The notes under the pieces: model-generated | Databases searched by the model: none | What the model was told of the DNA's origin: nothing | The model's input: the letters and a program-made list of their open reading frames with translations, nothing else | In this document: one piece after another, positions 23,333-34,989 of the stretch | How positions within the stretch are numbered: position 1 is the first letter of the stretch | How the letters are laid out: the number at the start of each line of letters is the position of its first letter | DNA from: Marchantia polymorpha subsp. ruderalis | Taxonomy: Eukaryota; Streptophyta; Marchantiopsida; Marchantiales; Marchantiaceae | DNA length: 64,000 bases | Assembly (NCBI GenBank): GCA_037833965.1 | Contig: AP031355.1 | Span: 3,683,501-3,747,500 of the forward strand | Reading direction: 5' to 3' | Program-made: the position numbers and the translations under genes

Positions 23333-25015
23333 CGAGGACATTTCTGATATTTCAGATGTTTGTTCACCAATGGTATTGTGACTAGTTTCAATATCTCTTC
23401 AGTTGCAAAAAAATCCGAACATGGAAAAGATTTTTTCAGATGAGGATACTGCAATAGGTTACTAAGAAAAATAAAAACAGCGCGACCAAATGCATCACTT
23501 CAATCACTTACCACAGCTTTCATGGTCAAAATGGGCAAGAAGAGCTGCGATCTCCCTTTTCTGGTCATCCTCGGATACATCGACACCAAATCCTTGTGGG
23601 ACAAATGTCACAGCAGCCTCAATGAAGGCCGCGTATTCGTAGAAAGGGTTTTTCTTAGGAAATAATTTCAAGAACAGCTTCCGGGGAAGAATTGCCTTGA
23701 AATTTTCAGCTGTCGGATCAAAGTTGGGCATGGAGTTGCGACTAGGCTTTCTACTATTCGTCAGGATAGAATCCAACCAATCTTCCATGCATTGATAATT
23801 AACGTTTGCTGTTGACTGATGTTTGCAGACATTAAAATGGTCGCCAACTCCATACCGGAACAATTCGCAGTCGAATCTGGCCGTTCCCTCTGTAACAAAG
23901 GTTCCTGATCTTTGCAAACTGCCAGGCTGCATCGCAATAGAGCGATTATATAGACTTAGTTACTACATAAGACAAGACGGCTCAGCAGACTTTTGAATCA
24001 TAATAGAGTACGCAGTGACATGAGCAACAGAACAGAAGTCAAGCACATTGCAGTAATCCCCAGCTTTATAGTCTCTCCATCATGTCCACATGTCAATCTG
24101 CAGCTCATGCTCTCACCAATAATAAAGGACTGATATAGAAGCTGAATTCTCCTTTCCTCTCAGAAGACCATCATAAACTGAAAAAGAGTTGAAAATAAAC
24201 TGCAAACCTCTGCAACCCGAAACATCTCATGCGAATTGACATCTCAACTACCACTTTCAACCGTGATCGCAAGAAAGACTCACCTTTCTTGATGATGTTT
24301 GATGTGACTCGCAGATAGTCAAAACCGTCCACAAAAACCTCGATTTTCGCCTCTCCTTCATACGGCGTCGAAGGCTTGCGAAAGCTTCATTGAGTCGACT
24401 GAGTTCTGCGCTGTGTGGTCTTAAGCAGTCCGTCAGTGTATTACTTTGACCAGACTCATTGGCATACAGATCCCATTTGACTCCGGAGTTGAAAGGAGAA
24501 TAGAACACAAAGCCGCCTACGTTTTCCAAAAATTTCCTCCTTTTTTCTTCGTTCTCCGCAAATTGTTCACTCGCTTTGATCATCAGATTCTTAATGACGA
24601 AGCATCCCAGACCATGCCCGACGAACAAAACTGGGCAGTTGGATGTCAACCCAACCTTGCTTCTTGGAAGGAAAAAGTTGACCATCAGATTTTCTGTAAT
24701 GATGAATAAGGAATTCATTCGGCCCTGGGTACTATTCGTAATCACACAAGCATCATAAGACACCGATAATATACGAGCTCTTGGGAACTTTTTTCCCAAG
24801 AATTCTCTCGGCCAGCATGTGCCATCGTCGTTGGTCCATGTCGTCCTCCACGCATCTCTAGAGCCTTGGGTATATAGGTCGTGCACAAATATTATCTCCA
24901 TGTCGTAAGGTCCATACGATGGTTCATACAGCACAAACAGTTCGTCATTGATGCGATTGGCGAACATAGATGCCGTCTCAGTTGCAAGTGCGTCGGAAAC
25001 CTTTTCTTCTGGAAC
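23333..25015 (-). CDS. SERAC1-like alpha/beta-hydrolase, copy C, probably decaying
   Basis: Exon 1 is 25015-24284 with an ATG at 24967, exon 2 is 23926-23512, and a remnant of exon 3 lies at about 23413-23333. Exon 1 carries IIFVHDL, WRTTW, WPREFLG, YDA, GHGLG in place of GHSLG, and YSPFNSG. Exon 2 carries GVGDHFNVCKHQS and, unlike A and B, continues in a single frame through the region where those copies shift. However the exon-3 acceptor that reads TTGCAG in A and B reads TTGCAA here, and the exon has a net 2-base deletion relative to A. The loss of the catalytic Ser is shared by all copies and so predates the duplications. It is best read as an inactive hydrolase-fold protein or a pseudogene. 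Confidence 0.58.
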
Positions 25016-25424
25016 CTGTGCCTTCGACAAACGTGAAGATTAAACTCAATGTCATAGCACATTTAAGAAACATGACGAACAAAATTAAATATTCATTGTG
25101 GCTCTAGAATCGACCGAGCATGAAGAGCCTCGGTCCACTACGCCGCTTGTGGCGCAGAATGTGAAAACCGGCCGCAACTGGAATGTGTCTTCAGATGTAA
25201 GATCTTGTGGAAAGTTCGTTACAGTTCATATGACAGCAGATGCAGGAGAAGGATGAAGAATTCACCTCATTTAAACCGTCAGTCTTCAAACTCCCATCTG
25301 AACTCCTGACGCCTGTAATCACGTTCATGTAACCGCTGTTCTGTACCATCGAGATGTCGCTGAGAATGAGTCTATGGTGTCTGCGATCCTTCTGCTCTCT
25401 GATTCCATTGCACTGCTTCTGGTA

Positions 25425-25679
25425 TTATCTTCCAGACTTAATAGTGGTCGTTCCTCTCATGAGCAGTACATCGTCCCTTTTCAGCATGGGGCTGACATTG
25501 TCGTCGATACTAAATGCACGTACAGTGAGCTCGACATTGTCCACTTGTACATCCATAGAGAACGAAACGAGAGGCGCATCAAAGAAAGGCCTGCGCCGTC
25601 GTCTTGTAATCACTCGTTCGACGACATTGTCCAGTTGTACATCCACTTGTTTCTCTCGATACTGCAAATCTGGCCCCAC
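25425..25679 (-). other. Conserved segment upstream of the copy C hydrolase
   Basis: An open frame of about 84 codons without an ATG near its start carries the cores DAPLVSFS, FSIDDNVSP and MRGTTTIKSG. Its counterparts in copies A (4838-4948) and B are cut short by stops. It precedes the hydrolase exon on the same strand and may be a 5' exon. No domain is recognised. Confidence 0.3.
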
Positions 25680-27399
25680 AAATTGACCAAGAGCCGGAGT
25701 TAAGAGTGATGGCTCAGTCGATCGATGGCTTCACGGAGCTTGACTTTATGGCACTGGTGTCAGTGAAGGCCCTCAAATATTTGTCGTGAGTAAGCCGGGA
25801 CTCAGATGTCTGATACTTTCAACTCCTATTAGTGACGATACTTCCGTGTACAGTGAGATTAGCCCTCAATTCTGCAAGAGTTTGAATTATACAATAAAAC
25901 TAATTTAACATATGTGCGACCTGTGTCGGAATCTACCCCACTAGAAAAGAAAACTGGCAACAAGCAATGTAAAAATCAGTCCTACATCATGTACTAGATG
26001 ATCACCTTATAATTATAATTATGTCTCTTGAAGAGAGGCTTCCACCCAAGAAATAAAGATCACTTGAAAGGTTTTATAATTTTATTACTGAAAATTTGAT
26101 TCTATATATTGTACGGAAAATTTAATGATATGAAGATTATTTTTTAAAAGAATCACAACCTTGTATTAAGAGAGAAGTCAAATGAACATCTTTTGTAAAT
26201 CCGTATTGAAACCAACTTTACGGATTTGCTAATAAGATCTTTGAATGAATTATCAAATTTGGTGTTTTCAAGGTAAATGAATCCAAATTCTCTGAGTAAA
26301 ATATGATATCTAAAGTCGTGATGGAGATAATTCAATGATTGATAAAGACTGGAAAGAATCTAAAATTTCAAGCATTATGGGTTTCAAGTGGACTAAATTA
26401 ACAATGATATATTGAAATTTATAATGATGATTGAAAGCGTTGAAAGTATGGAATTAAAATAATCATAATAATCAGAATTTTCTTGAACATTTTTTATGAG
26501 ATATCATCACAACTCAATCAAAAAAAAAATTCAAAATTATTTTATTTTATTTCAAGAAATGATAATGAAACTCTCTGAGTCGACACTTCATTTGATCAAC
26601 TATAATGAAAAAAAATATTTTTTGAAAATTCTGTAGAATGAATTTCTTGTTATTTCACTAATGAAAATAGATTAGAATGGTAATAAAGAATGATTGAATA
26701 GAAATAAATTTTCTTCAATATGTGAGTGAAGCAAAAAAAAATTTCAATCAAGAAAATATCTTAAACACAATCAAACCAATCAAAAAAATTAGCAATCATA
26801 TCTATCATAATAGTAAAGAGATATAATTTCTTCAAAATACTGCTGTATTTTATTTGTTATGGAGGTAAGTGAGTCAAGAGTTACGAAATTGCAAGTTCAC
26901 ATGGGATTTTACCTTCGATTTTATCGTGTCCAAATTATTTTCTTGAATTTTGAACTTTCTTCAACTTGAAATCAACTTGAACACTCGATCAAGTTTGTTA
27001 TAAGTTATGTCGCTGAGACTTGTTCCGGTGATCAAGGCTTTCCAACATTAAACTCCAAGAGGTCGAAATGGAAGGAACTGGTGAAACTTTTGAGCACGCA
27101 ATTTTCATTTTATGCTCACTAAATATTTAGAGGCCAGTAGCTTATTGCTAATTCACTTCTAGAGAAGGTCAACCAACTATATTCACTAGATACCCTTCTA
27201 GAATTACAGGTTCGGAATGGCACTCTGAGATTGAAAAAACTTTCTTTGATGCATCTTTCTGTCGAGCACAGTAAGACCTGGAATCGATGTTCGTTCACTG
27301 TTTCAAGGATGAGACTAAATCGACGCCTAAAAGTCAACCTGGGTCCCACATATATTTGGCCTCGGGAGTTGCCCGGGACGGGTTTCCCTAGACCTTACG

Positions 27400-28830
27400 C
27401 GTTATCTGCGCCTAGAGTATTTTCTCTAGAACCTCGATTCCAGTTTTGAGTAAGGAAAAAATACTACGTTAATCTGAGCACGTAAATACATAGCTTCGAG
27501 AATATTGAACAAAAATCTCCTCGGCATTGTACAAAGCTTGAAGACTGCATATTGTCTTTCTCGTGGAAAGCAGATTAAAGACGAGAAATGTAACTAGACT
27601 GGTATTCTGTCCATAAACTTTACAGGATCACGAAAAGAATCCGATAACGCTTTCCAACGATACGACCAGAAACTACTATAGTACATGCATAGAAAAAGCT
27701 TCTGAGATTGGGAATCCACCATCGAACACTTATTGCCAAAAAATTAGTCTATCTACACACTTTTTCCCTAATACATGCGGTAATAACTTTATTTAATGGA
27801 TATTCTGGAATTCATTTTCTTTTTGTAGATTTATAACATTGGACGTGAATTTATAGAACATGCAAAAGTGAAAAATGCGAATAGAAAGCTTCAACTCATT
27901 CATAAGAATGAATGTTGCTTGAGGTCGCTCGTTGTGAAGACACATTGCACACAGAATGATCACTTTCTACAATATAAATTTCGATAAGGAAATTAAAAAT
28001 TATTGTCTTCAACCCTAATGAATAATTTGATAGATTTAAAAATCTTATGAATGATTTGATTTCCCGATTTGAAAAAGGCCATGAAGTGGGTTTGTCACAA
28101 ATTTGTGATAATATTCATATTTTTCATATATCCTATATAAATAACGGATATATGAAGCACTTTTTATAAAAAGATTGATTTAAAGCTCTCTTATTAATTT
28201 TTCTTGCTCATTCTTGATAGCATAATGCATTTGAGAAAAAAAATCATCCTGAATTCAATCTTTATTGATAATGAGTAAAGAATCTATAAATTCACGTTTT
28301 TTATCTTGGTATAGTCAAATCCATATTTTCGAGTGAATATTAAAATTATATTTCAGAATCTTCCGGCTTATATTTCAAACCTTCCAAATTCGAGGAGGCT
28401 TATAATATCTTCTTCTTTCTGGAAGCTGCTTGAAGACAGCTATGAACATAAACTGATTGAAGTGGGATTCTTCAACATCAGCAAAGAAGAAATAAAACTT
28501 TCTGCTTAATCTCTAGATCATATACTTCAAATGTATGATCAGGTACATTAACCTGGAAATGGACGTGATATGGTGAATCCAATGCATAACCACTGTAATT
28601 GATAGAGAGGAAAAAGCAATTATCATCGCAAAAATCACTAGAAATTAACATTTCGAAAGCTTCAAATATGCATTACTCAGTTATTTATTTAAGAATCATT
28701 TGCATTATCTGCGTCAGTGTGAGCCAAAACTCCCCACCCTTCAGCGTTTGTAATCCAGGTGGGGGTTCGAGCTTCCATAATTCAACTTCTCTGATCTCAA
28801 GCCATGTGCTCAAAGTGTATTCAAGACAAT
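27400..28830. other. AT-rich intergenic stretch
   Basis: No gene, RNA or element could be supported here. Confidence 0.5.
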
Positions 28831-29142
28831 GAGATCATAAATACTCGCTTTTCCACAGACAAATTGTCCAGAACTAACACTAACAACTTGTTGTTTGCTA
28901 TTTTTGCAAGAGCAGCAGACAAGCTCTTCGGAACATAGAGATCTAACCCAACTCTGGGTGACTTCCTCAATACTACAGCCACTGTGGGCCTCTTCTAGAA
29001 TGAGTACCACATCTCGGACACACTGCCTCGGACTAAGTCAGGTGACACACCAGCAGCCCAAGGTGACACCCTTCCTAACAGCAATCTTCACAGCTAGGGA
29101 ACACGATTCTACTTTCAACACTTTGCTCGATTTTTCCTCTTA

Positions 29143-29660
29143 GTGATCAACTCACTCTCAGCTCAGCGATACTCTCGGCCCTCACACACACTCTTCCGCT
29201 CAGCCCTTCGACAACACTCTCAGCAACTCCACGCTTTCAATGCCCTCGCTCTCAGGGATTCCCCCCTCCTATTAGATTCCACCCACAATTTCGAGTATCA
29301 AATTTCAGTCTCAAACCCTCAGTTTCCACCTTCGATTTCAGTCCCACTCCCAATTCCTACTCAGACTTCAGTGTTCATTTCTCAGCTTCCTCCTTCAGAC
29401 CCCACCAGATTTCTCTCTCAGATTTAACTCTTCCATTTCAGTTTCAAATTCAGATCTTGACTATCAGATTTTAGTCTCGGATTTCACTTCAAATTCAGCT
29501 CCCACTCTCAGATATTTCACTTTGATTTCAGCTTCCAATCACAGATTCGAAACTTCGATCTCAAACCCCGATTAAATTTCACTCCCAAGTTCGACTTTCC
29601 ACCCTCGAGAATTCACTCCCTCCTCCTTCAAATTCTCAACACTCCTCTCCTAATTCTCAC
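29143..29660. repeat. Degenerate pyrimidine-rich repeat tract
   Basis: The plus strand is strongly depleted in G and consists of many loose variants of TCAGATTTCA and CTCAGTTTC. The open frame at 29143-29427, rich in Ser, Pro, Gln and Phe, is a by-product of this composition and is not supported as a gene. Confidence 0.6.
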
Positions 29661-30073
29661 CACTTCCCTGCGAAAATCACTCACATCCACCCTCTATCCC
29701 TGCAATCGATCCCACCTGCGTCCACACACACAGGCACACCAGATCTTTGTTCTCAGGCCGAATAATGCCTCTCCAACGTCCAAGGGCCGAGGTGCCCACA
29801 GGCCGCTTGAATGTCGTTCTCGTAATGATGGGTAACGGTCTGCTTCCCATGCGCGACTTCATGCCCCGCCGTACTTCTTCCCACGCTTGACTTCACGCCG
29901 CCGCCGCTGCCACACTTGTACATTCTACATTCATGGCCACTCTGACTTCCGCCGGAGGAAATCCTATTCCGCGCACTGCCGAAGTCATCCTACCGCCGAA
30001 GGCCCTTGCACCGAACGCACCCTACTTCCGAAGACACTCTTCCGCACCTTTGCCTATCGTTAACAGTCACTTC

Positions 30074-30490
30074 CGACACTCATAACTCACTGATCTCTGA
30101 TCTGTTTGAAACGTTCTTGGGCTCGTTGGAACGAGCGTGTCGGGCTTTTTTCAACAAGATCCTAACTAAGTCAAACCATTACGAATTGAAAAAGTTATAA
30201 CGGTTTTACCCATTGCCGAAGGCCCTATCGCCAAAGACCATGTTATCGCCGAAGGCTTGTTAACGCCGAAGGCCCTCTTCCGCCAAAGACATTTTCGACA
30301 CTCATAACTTATTGATGCCTTATCTTTTTCAAGAGTTTTTGGTCTTGTTGGAACCAGCGTCTCGAGCTGTTTCCAACAAGACCCTAAATGAGTAAAGGCG
30401 TTACAAATTGAGAACGTTATGAGGATTTTACTTTTCTGCCGAAGGCCCCCTTCCGCCGAAGACCTGCTACCGCCGAAGACCCTTTTCCGC
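30074..30490. repeat. Diverged tandem repeat, about 222-bp unit, with GCCGAAGGCC motifs
   Basis: Two units start with CGACACTCATAACT at 30074 and 30296 and share GTTGGAAC.AGCGT and CAACAAGA.CCTAA segments. GCCGAAGGCC-type palindromic motifs are scattered through both units and upstream to about 29970. The same motif marks the GC-rich element at the left end of the window, so the two places probably carry relatives of one repeat family. Confidence 0.7.
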
Positions 30491-31411
30491 ATCTTTGACT
30501 ACTAGCCATCACACCAACTACTAATCTTGCCAAAACTTTAAACAACTCCAAGCATAATTTTGCAAGAGCTTAAATCCAAAATTTTAACTCTCATAAGGTT
30601 AAAAAGACATGGGAGCACATTTTTGTGCTCACAGTCACCTGGTTTAATATATTCTTTGTGTCAGATTTAACCGATCATTTGCATTATTTATGAAATTGTT
30701 TTCAAAGATGGTTTGCAATAAAGTCTAAAGGTTCTCTTGCCTCGTACAATAACACAGAAACATGAAGTTGTGTATCAATAAATTTATCTCCAAGACATTG
30801 CATGTAATGATGAATTACAATGAGCTACTTTTGAATACGTGTTTATTGTTCATGCACATGTATTCCGAACTTAGTTTGTTGATCAATAATATTCTGAATT
30901 TTTTTGGGAAGATTCTACAACAAAAATTCTGGAATTTGAAAAGACATTACTAAATTTTATTGCTACTCATCATATTTCGCTGATTTAAATTTTCTTCTAA
31001 TTATGTGCATTATGATTTTTCTTTTATATAATTGATCCGATTATTATTTTTCAAGTTTTTCCTGGCCTTTTACATAACAAGTATGAATAGCACATTCCTA
31101 CTGTGTTGTAAACACACAAGGATAAAGTGTTGATCCTAGATAGACAAATTTTACTTTACGAAAATTGCAATATAAAATACTTCAACATCTTTCCACTTTA
31201 GAACGTAAACTAATAGTGTGTATTGAATATTGCAGTACGTGATGGATAGATTTTACCACAAAATCCATTTTATTCAAGGAGAAAAGAATAGAATCAAATG
31301 TTCAATTCTTTGACTACTTCTCATAAACCTCGGTCGGACTAAAAAAGTCAAAAATGCAAAACATTACTTGTGCAAAAATCGATTGTCGTTTGACAACGTG
31401 AAGTTTGTAGA

Positions 31412-31514
31412 AAGCAGATCAGCCTCGCCAGAGGCTGATCTGCTTAGAATTCATAAGCATCCAAATATAGCAAAGCATCCCATGTTTTGCTATATTTGGA
31501 TGCTTATGAATTCT
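31412..31514. repeat. Two adjoining perfect hairpins
   Basis: The first hairpin has a perfect 15-bp stem (31412-31426 with 31431-31445) and a GCCA loop. The second starts at the next base and has a perfect 29-bp stem (31446-31474 with 31486-31514) and an 11-base loop. The surroundings are plain AT-rich DNA. No target-site duplication was found. It may be a foldback element end, a small-RNA precursor or a product of replication template switching. Confidence 0.85.
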
Positions 31515-34380
31515 TTATATCTGATGTCACCATAGAGTTCCTTATACTGAGGGCGTTCAGTATGGACGTTATATTTTTAGCTATCATAATGTTCGTCAGT
31601 TGAACGTGTATACTGAAGACTAATATTTCTATAAATCATATCCACCACAAACGTTTTTTATTTCAATTTTAGCTATTATCCAAGATAAAGGAAAACAAGA
31701 CGAAAAGTCAAACTATTAGAAGCGACAGCACGCGATCGGAGGAGAATCCAAGATTCACTGAAGGGACTCAGTTGAACTACACCTCACAAGAATAAGACTG
31801 TCTTGGGAAAACCCATCCGCATGAATTGAACCATAAAAATGGTGGCCGTAATCAAGTTAGTCTTGACATCCATGTGAGTCTACAAAGAGAGATCAACAAG
31901 AACACGGTTTCACGGAAGCCTCATGGCAGCTGCCTAATATTGTTCAGCAAAATGAACGCAGTTATTAAATTGTCATTCTTGTCTTCTGAGTCCAGAGATC
32001 ATCAGAATAATCTAGCACGTCCCAGTGTCAAAGATTTCTCAGACAGCGGACTTCGAATTTCAACAACTTTTGATGATATCATAAGCCATGAACCACATTT
32101 TAACTACAGCAAAAGAATATATTGGTACAGGATTCAACTTCACGTACGTAAATAGCATGTGATTCTTCAGTCAAGGGACTCGTCTTAGACAGGCTTGGTT
32201 ACAGAAAAGTCTACTCAGAGTCGATTTTGACAGTAAGGACGCATGCACTACTGTGCCCTGGAGGCAAACCATCAAAACAACCCTACAAAGTCAATATCTC
32301 TCGGCAAGGGTGATAATGAACTGACTTGCAGCATAGATCATTATCTAGGATTGCATATTTCAGGTTTTAGGTCTCAATGTTACAGCTATTTAGCTAAGAC
32401 TATTTGAACTCCATAATCTGAGCGCTGCAAGCAGAAAGTCATGCAGTTGCATAGTCAATACCGATCATCCGAATATATCTTACCTTAGGCAAGTTGCCTG
32501 ATTCGGATCAGATCCTGTCGTTGGATATTTCGTCACATTATAGTACATGCAGTTGACCTCATTAACGATCAAGCTTACGTCCATGTCAATGGGCTTGCAT
32601 GAAACTTTTTTTTGTCGGATATAAGTATTATAGAAAGCCCTATAGAGTTGTGGATTATTAATAGAAAAGAAGTGAGAAAAAATAAAAATCAAACCTTATT
32701 GATCAGCATTGAATTGAGAAAAAACAAACACAAACTGGTTATTTTTAGGATTCTAAGCTTTTAGTCCCAATCCCTATTCTGATATAAACTGAGTGAGCAC
32801 ACAGTCGTATCATACTTCAAGGTTATACACAAAAACGTTTTGGAGAGCAACTTTTTCGGGGATCCTCAGACTTCAGTAAACGCCAATTCAAGTCAAGTAC
32901 CCTGAAATTCAAATAAATGAAATCATCTAGGATTCCTCTATTCTTTAGTAATATCTTTAGGCTGCCCGTATTATTTGGAAAAATCATTTTCTCTTCAAAC
33001 AATAGCATGAACGAAAATGTTTTCGTTTTCTGCAGATCAGCAATATTTTAAATTACAAATTCCGCATATAAGACACCTCCTCAAAGAGAACAGAAAATTA
33101 AAAAAAAACGCAAACCCTTTTACGTGTCTATGCAAATCTTCTCTACTAGAAGTACACCTCCATAAAAGAGTGAAAGTACACCAAGATAAGGCCACGGAGT
33201 GGTCACGTGGTTATATATAAGTTACATTCCATCTTTCCCTCCTTGCCAGGAATGGAACCTTAGAAGAAAAAGCGGACAACGGTTGATCTCAGCATACATC
33301 TGGACATCGTCAAACACCTTGATGAGGTTCAGAGCATCTGATAAGGTCAACGTTCAAAAGGAACAACACTGACTGCTCAAGAGACCAGAGACTTGATGCT
33401 AAGGGAAACAGAAAGCAGTAGCTCCTTGTCAAAAACAACAATTGTCAAGCAACAGTATTTCCTAAAACAACGTCAACATTGTTTTATGGAATACTTCTAT
33501 GATGCATTTCAATGATCGAATAAACCTACAAAGAAAAGATTGCAAGAAAGACGATTTTTCTCATTTTGGGTTGAGGTCTAGGATCGAGGTTCTCCACATG
33601 AATCCAATCTATAAGTTACAGATGGAATCTTGTTGGAGCAAATAGGGTGTACTTTTTACAAACTTTCTACTGTGTGCATTTTTACATATCATCTATGAAC
33701 CATAATGATGAAATGCTTTGCATGATCTAATATGGCCATTAAGAAAAGAAAACTCTGCCTCCAAAAAATTCAATACATAGTAAAATCTATCAAATCAGTG
33801 CATTATACTTCAAGCTTCCATGATCGATTCTATCACAATCTGAACTGAAATAAGCAAGAACCTGAAAACGTGGAGATCACAGTTGGCTTGAAAAAACCTA
33901 CAAGTGGGCTATAACACGATCTGCTAAATATCATGATCACAATATGTACTCACAAGAGAATGAAGATATCCGTATTTGTATTACAATGGTTAGACAGATT
34001 TCAAATTATGGGATACAAATAAAAACAGCTGAAGATGAAATAGTTTGAGCATGGGCCGACATAAAAGGCCTCTATTGAACACATCTCTGGTCTGAGTTGA
34101 TAATTATCTACCATTTGGTACTCAAGTTGTGACAAATTCGCCACTCCTATCAACCGTTTCAGGAGTTTCTCATTTGACTAGAAGGTACTTAGATGAGTAG
34201 ACAATAATAGTGAATTGTCTAACATATCTTCCATCACCCGCTCCTAGTATGCAATATTCATATAACCTCAATGGTTCAACACCCATGAGTGTACTTGACT
34301 TAGCAAGTTTATCAAAGTTAGCTTCATTGCCTCATCCGATAATGCCCAAAAGACGTAGTGGCGATGAAAGTTCTGGGAAC
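31515..34380. other. Intergenic stretch, no supported gene
   Basis: Only short frames without recognisable features occur on either strand. Confidence 0.4.
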
Positions 34381-34385
34381 AAGTC

Positions 34386-34841
34386 TTACATGGTGGTGGC
34401 ATACTGCTTGTACTTGAAGTTCTGGAACAAGCTCTCCATGATTTCTGGATTCTGGTTAAAAAGATCATACATTTTGAGGGTAAGAGCGTCCATAGAGATA
34501 GTCTTGAACTTCCAACCGAGTACTGCTTGGACAAATTCTTCGTACTTCCCCCCTTCGTTTTGAAGCAACCCTCTAACATAATCCAGGAAGTACCGACCGC
34601 TGTCAACAGAAATATCACTGAAAGTGTCAATCAGCTCGGCTTCTTCGTCACGTTGAGCCTTCCAAGCTGGAGAATCCATTCCTGTCACCGGCTTAGCCTC
34701 CACCCTGGGCCTAAACACTTTTTCATTCTTCATGTCTTGATGGAGGCTTTCCAAAACTGCTCCACTGTCAGTCTTTGTTGAAGAACCCGCACCTGCTGCC
34801 TTGGCATTTGTGTAAATGACTTCTCTCGATCTGAGTATCAT
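34386..34841 (-). CDS. Small protein with a PAH-like (SIN3-type) helical region
   Basis: This is a complete frame of 151 codons with an ATG at 34841; the frame stays open for about 45 codons upstream without another ATG, so an additional 5' exon is possible. Residues about 80-150 resemble a paired amphipathic helix domain: YFLDYVRGLLQ, then KYEEFVQAVLGWKF, ISMDALTLKMYDLF, NPEIMESLFQNF, in the spacing usual for SIN3 PAH repeats. The N-terminal half is polar and probably disordered. PAH domains bind transcription factors in the SIN3 co-repressor; a single-PAH protein of this size might act as an adaptor or competitor, but that is inference. It is isolated from other genes. Confidence 0.5.
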   Translation of the reverse strand: MILRSREVIYTNAKAAGAGSSTKTDSGAVLESLHQDMKNEKVFRPRVEAKPVTGMDSPAWKAQRDEEAELIDTFSDISVDSGRYFLDYVRGLLQNEGGKYEEFVQAVLGWKFKTISMDALTLKMYDLFNQNPEIMESLFQNFKYKQYATTM

Positions 34842-34989
34842 GATACGCGATTTCTTTTCTCCGTCCGTCGTGACTTCTTGAGAAGAAGAAGTAGAACCTA
34901 CTGGTTCGTTCGATCTTGCAGTTGCAATCTTGACGTGAGCTGTGCACCGCTCAGAATCTAACGTATCCAGCTGGTCTCGCTATCGTCTC

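Larger units (their letters stand above)
22930..27390 (-). repeat. Segmental duplication copy C, inverted
   Basis: This block of about 4.4 kb matches about 3640-7690 of copy A in reverse orientation, from the chitinase segment at its left to the sequence around AAATATATGTGGG at its right (27330-27390 versus 3640-3665). It contains its own hydrolase gene and the chitinase exon. Homology to A is patchy in the non-coding AT-rich part (25.9-27.0 kb). Confidence 0.8.
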
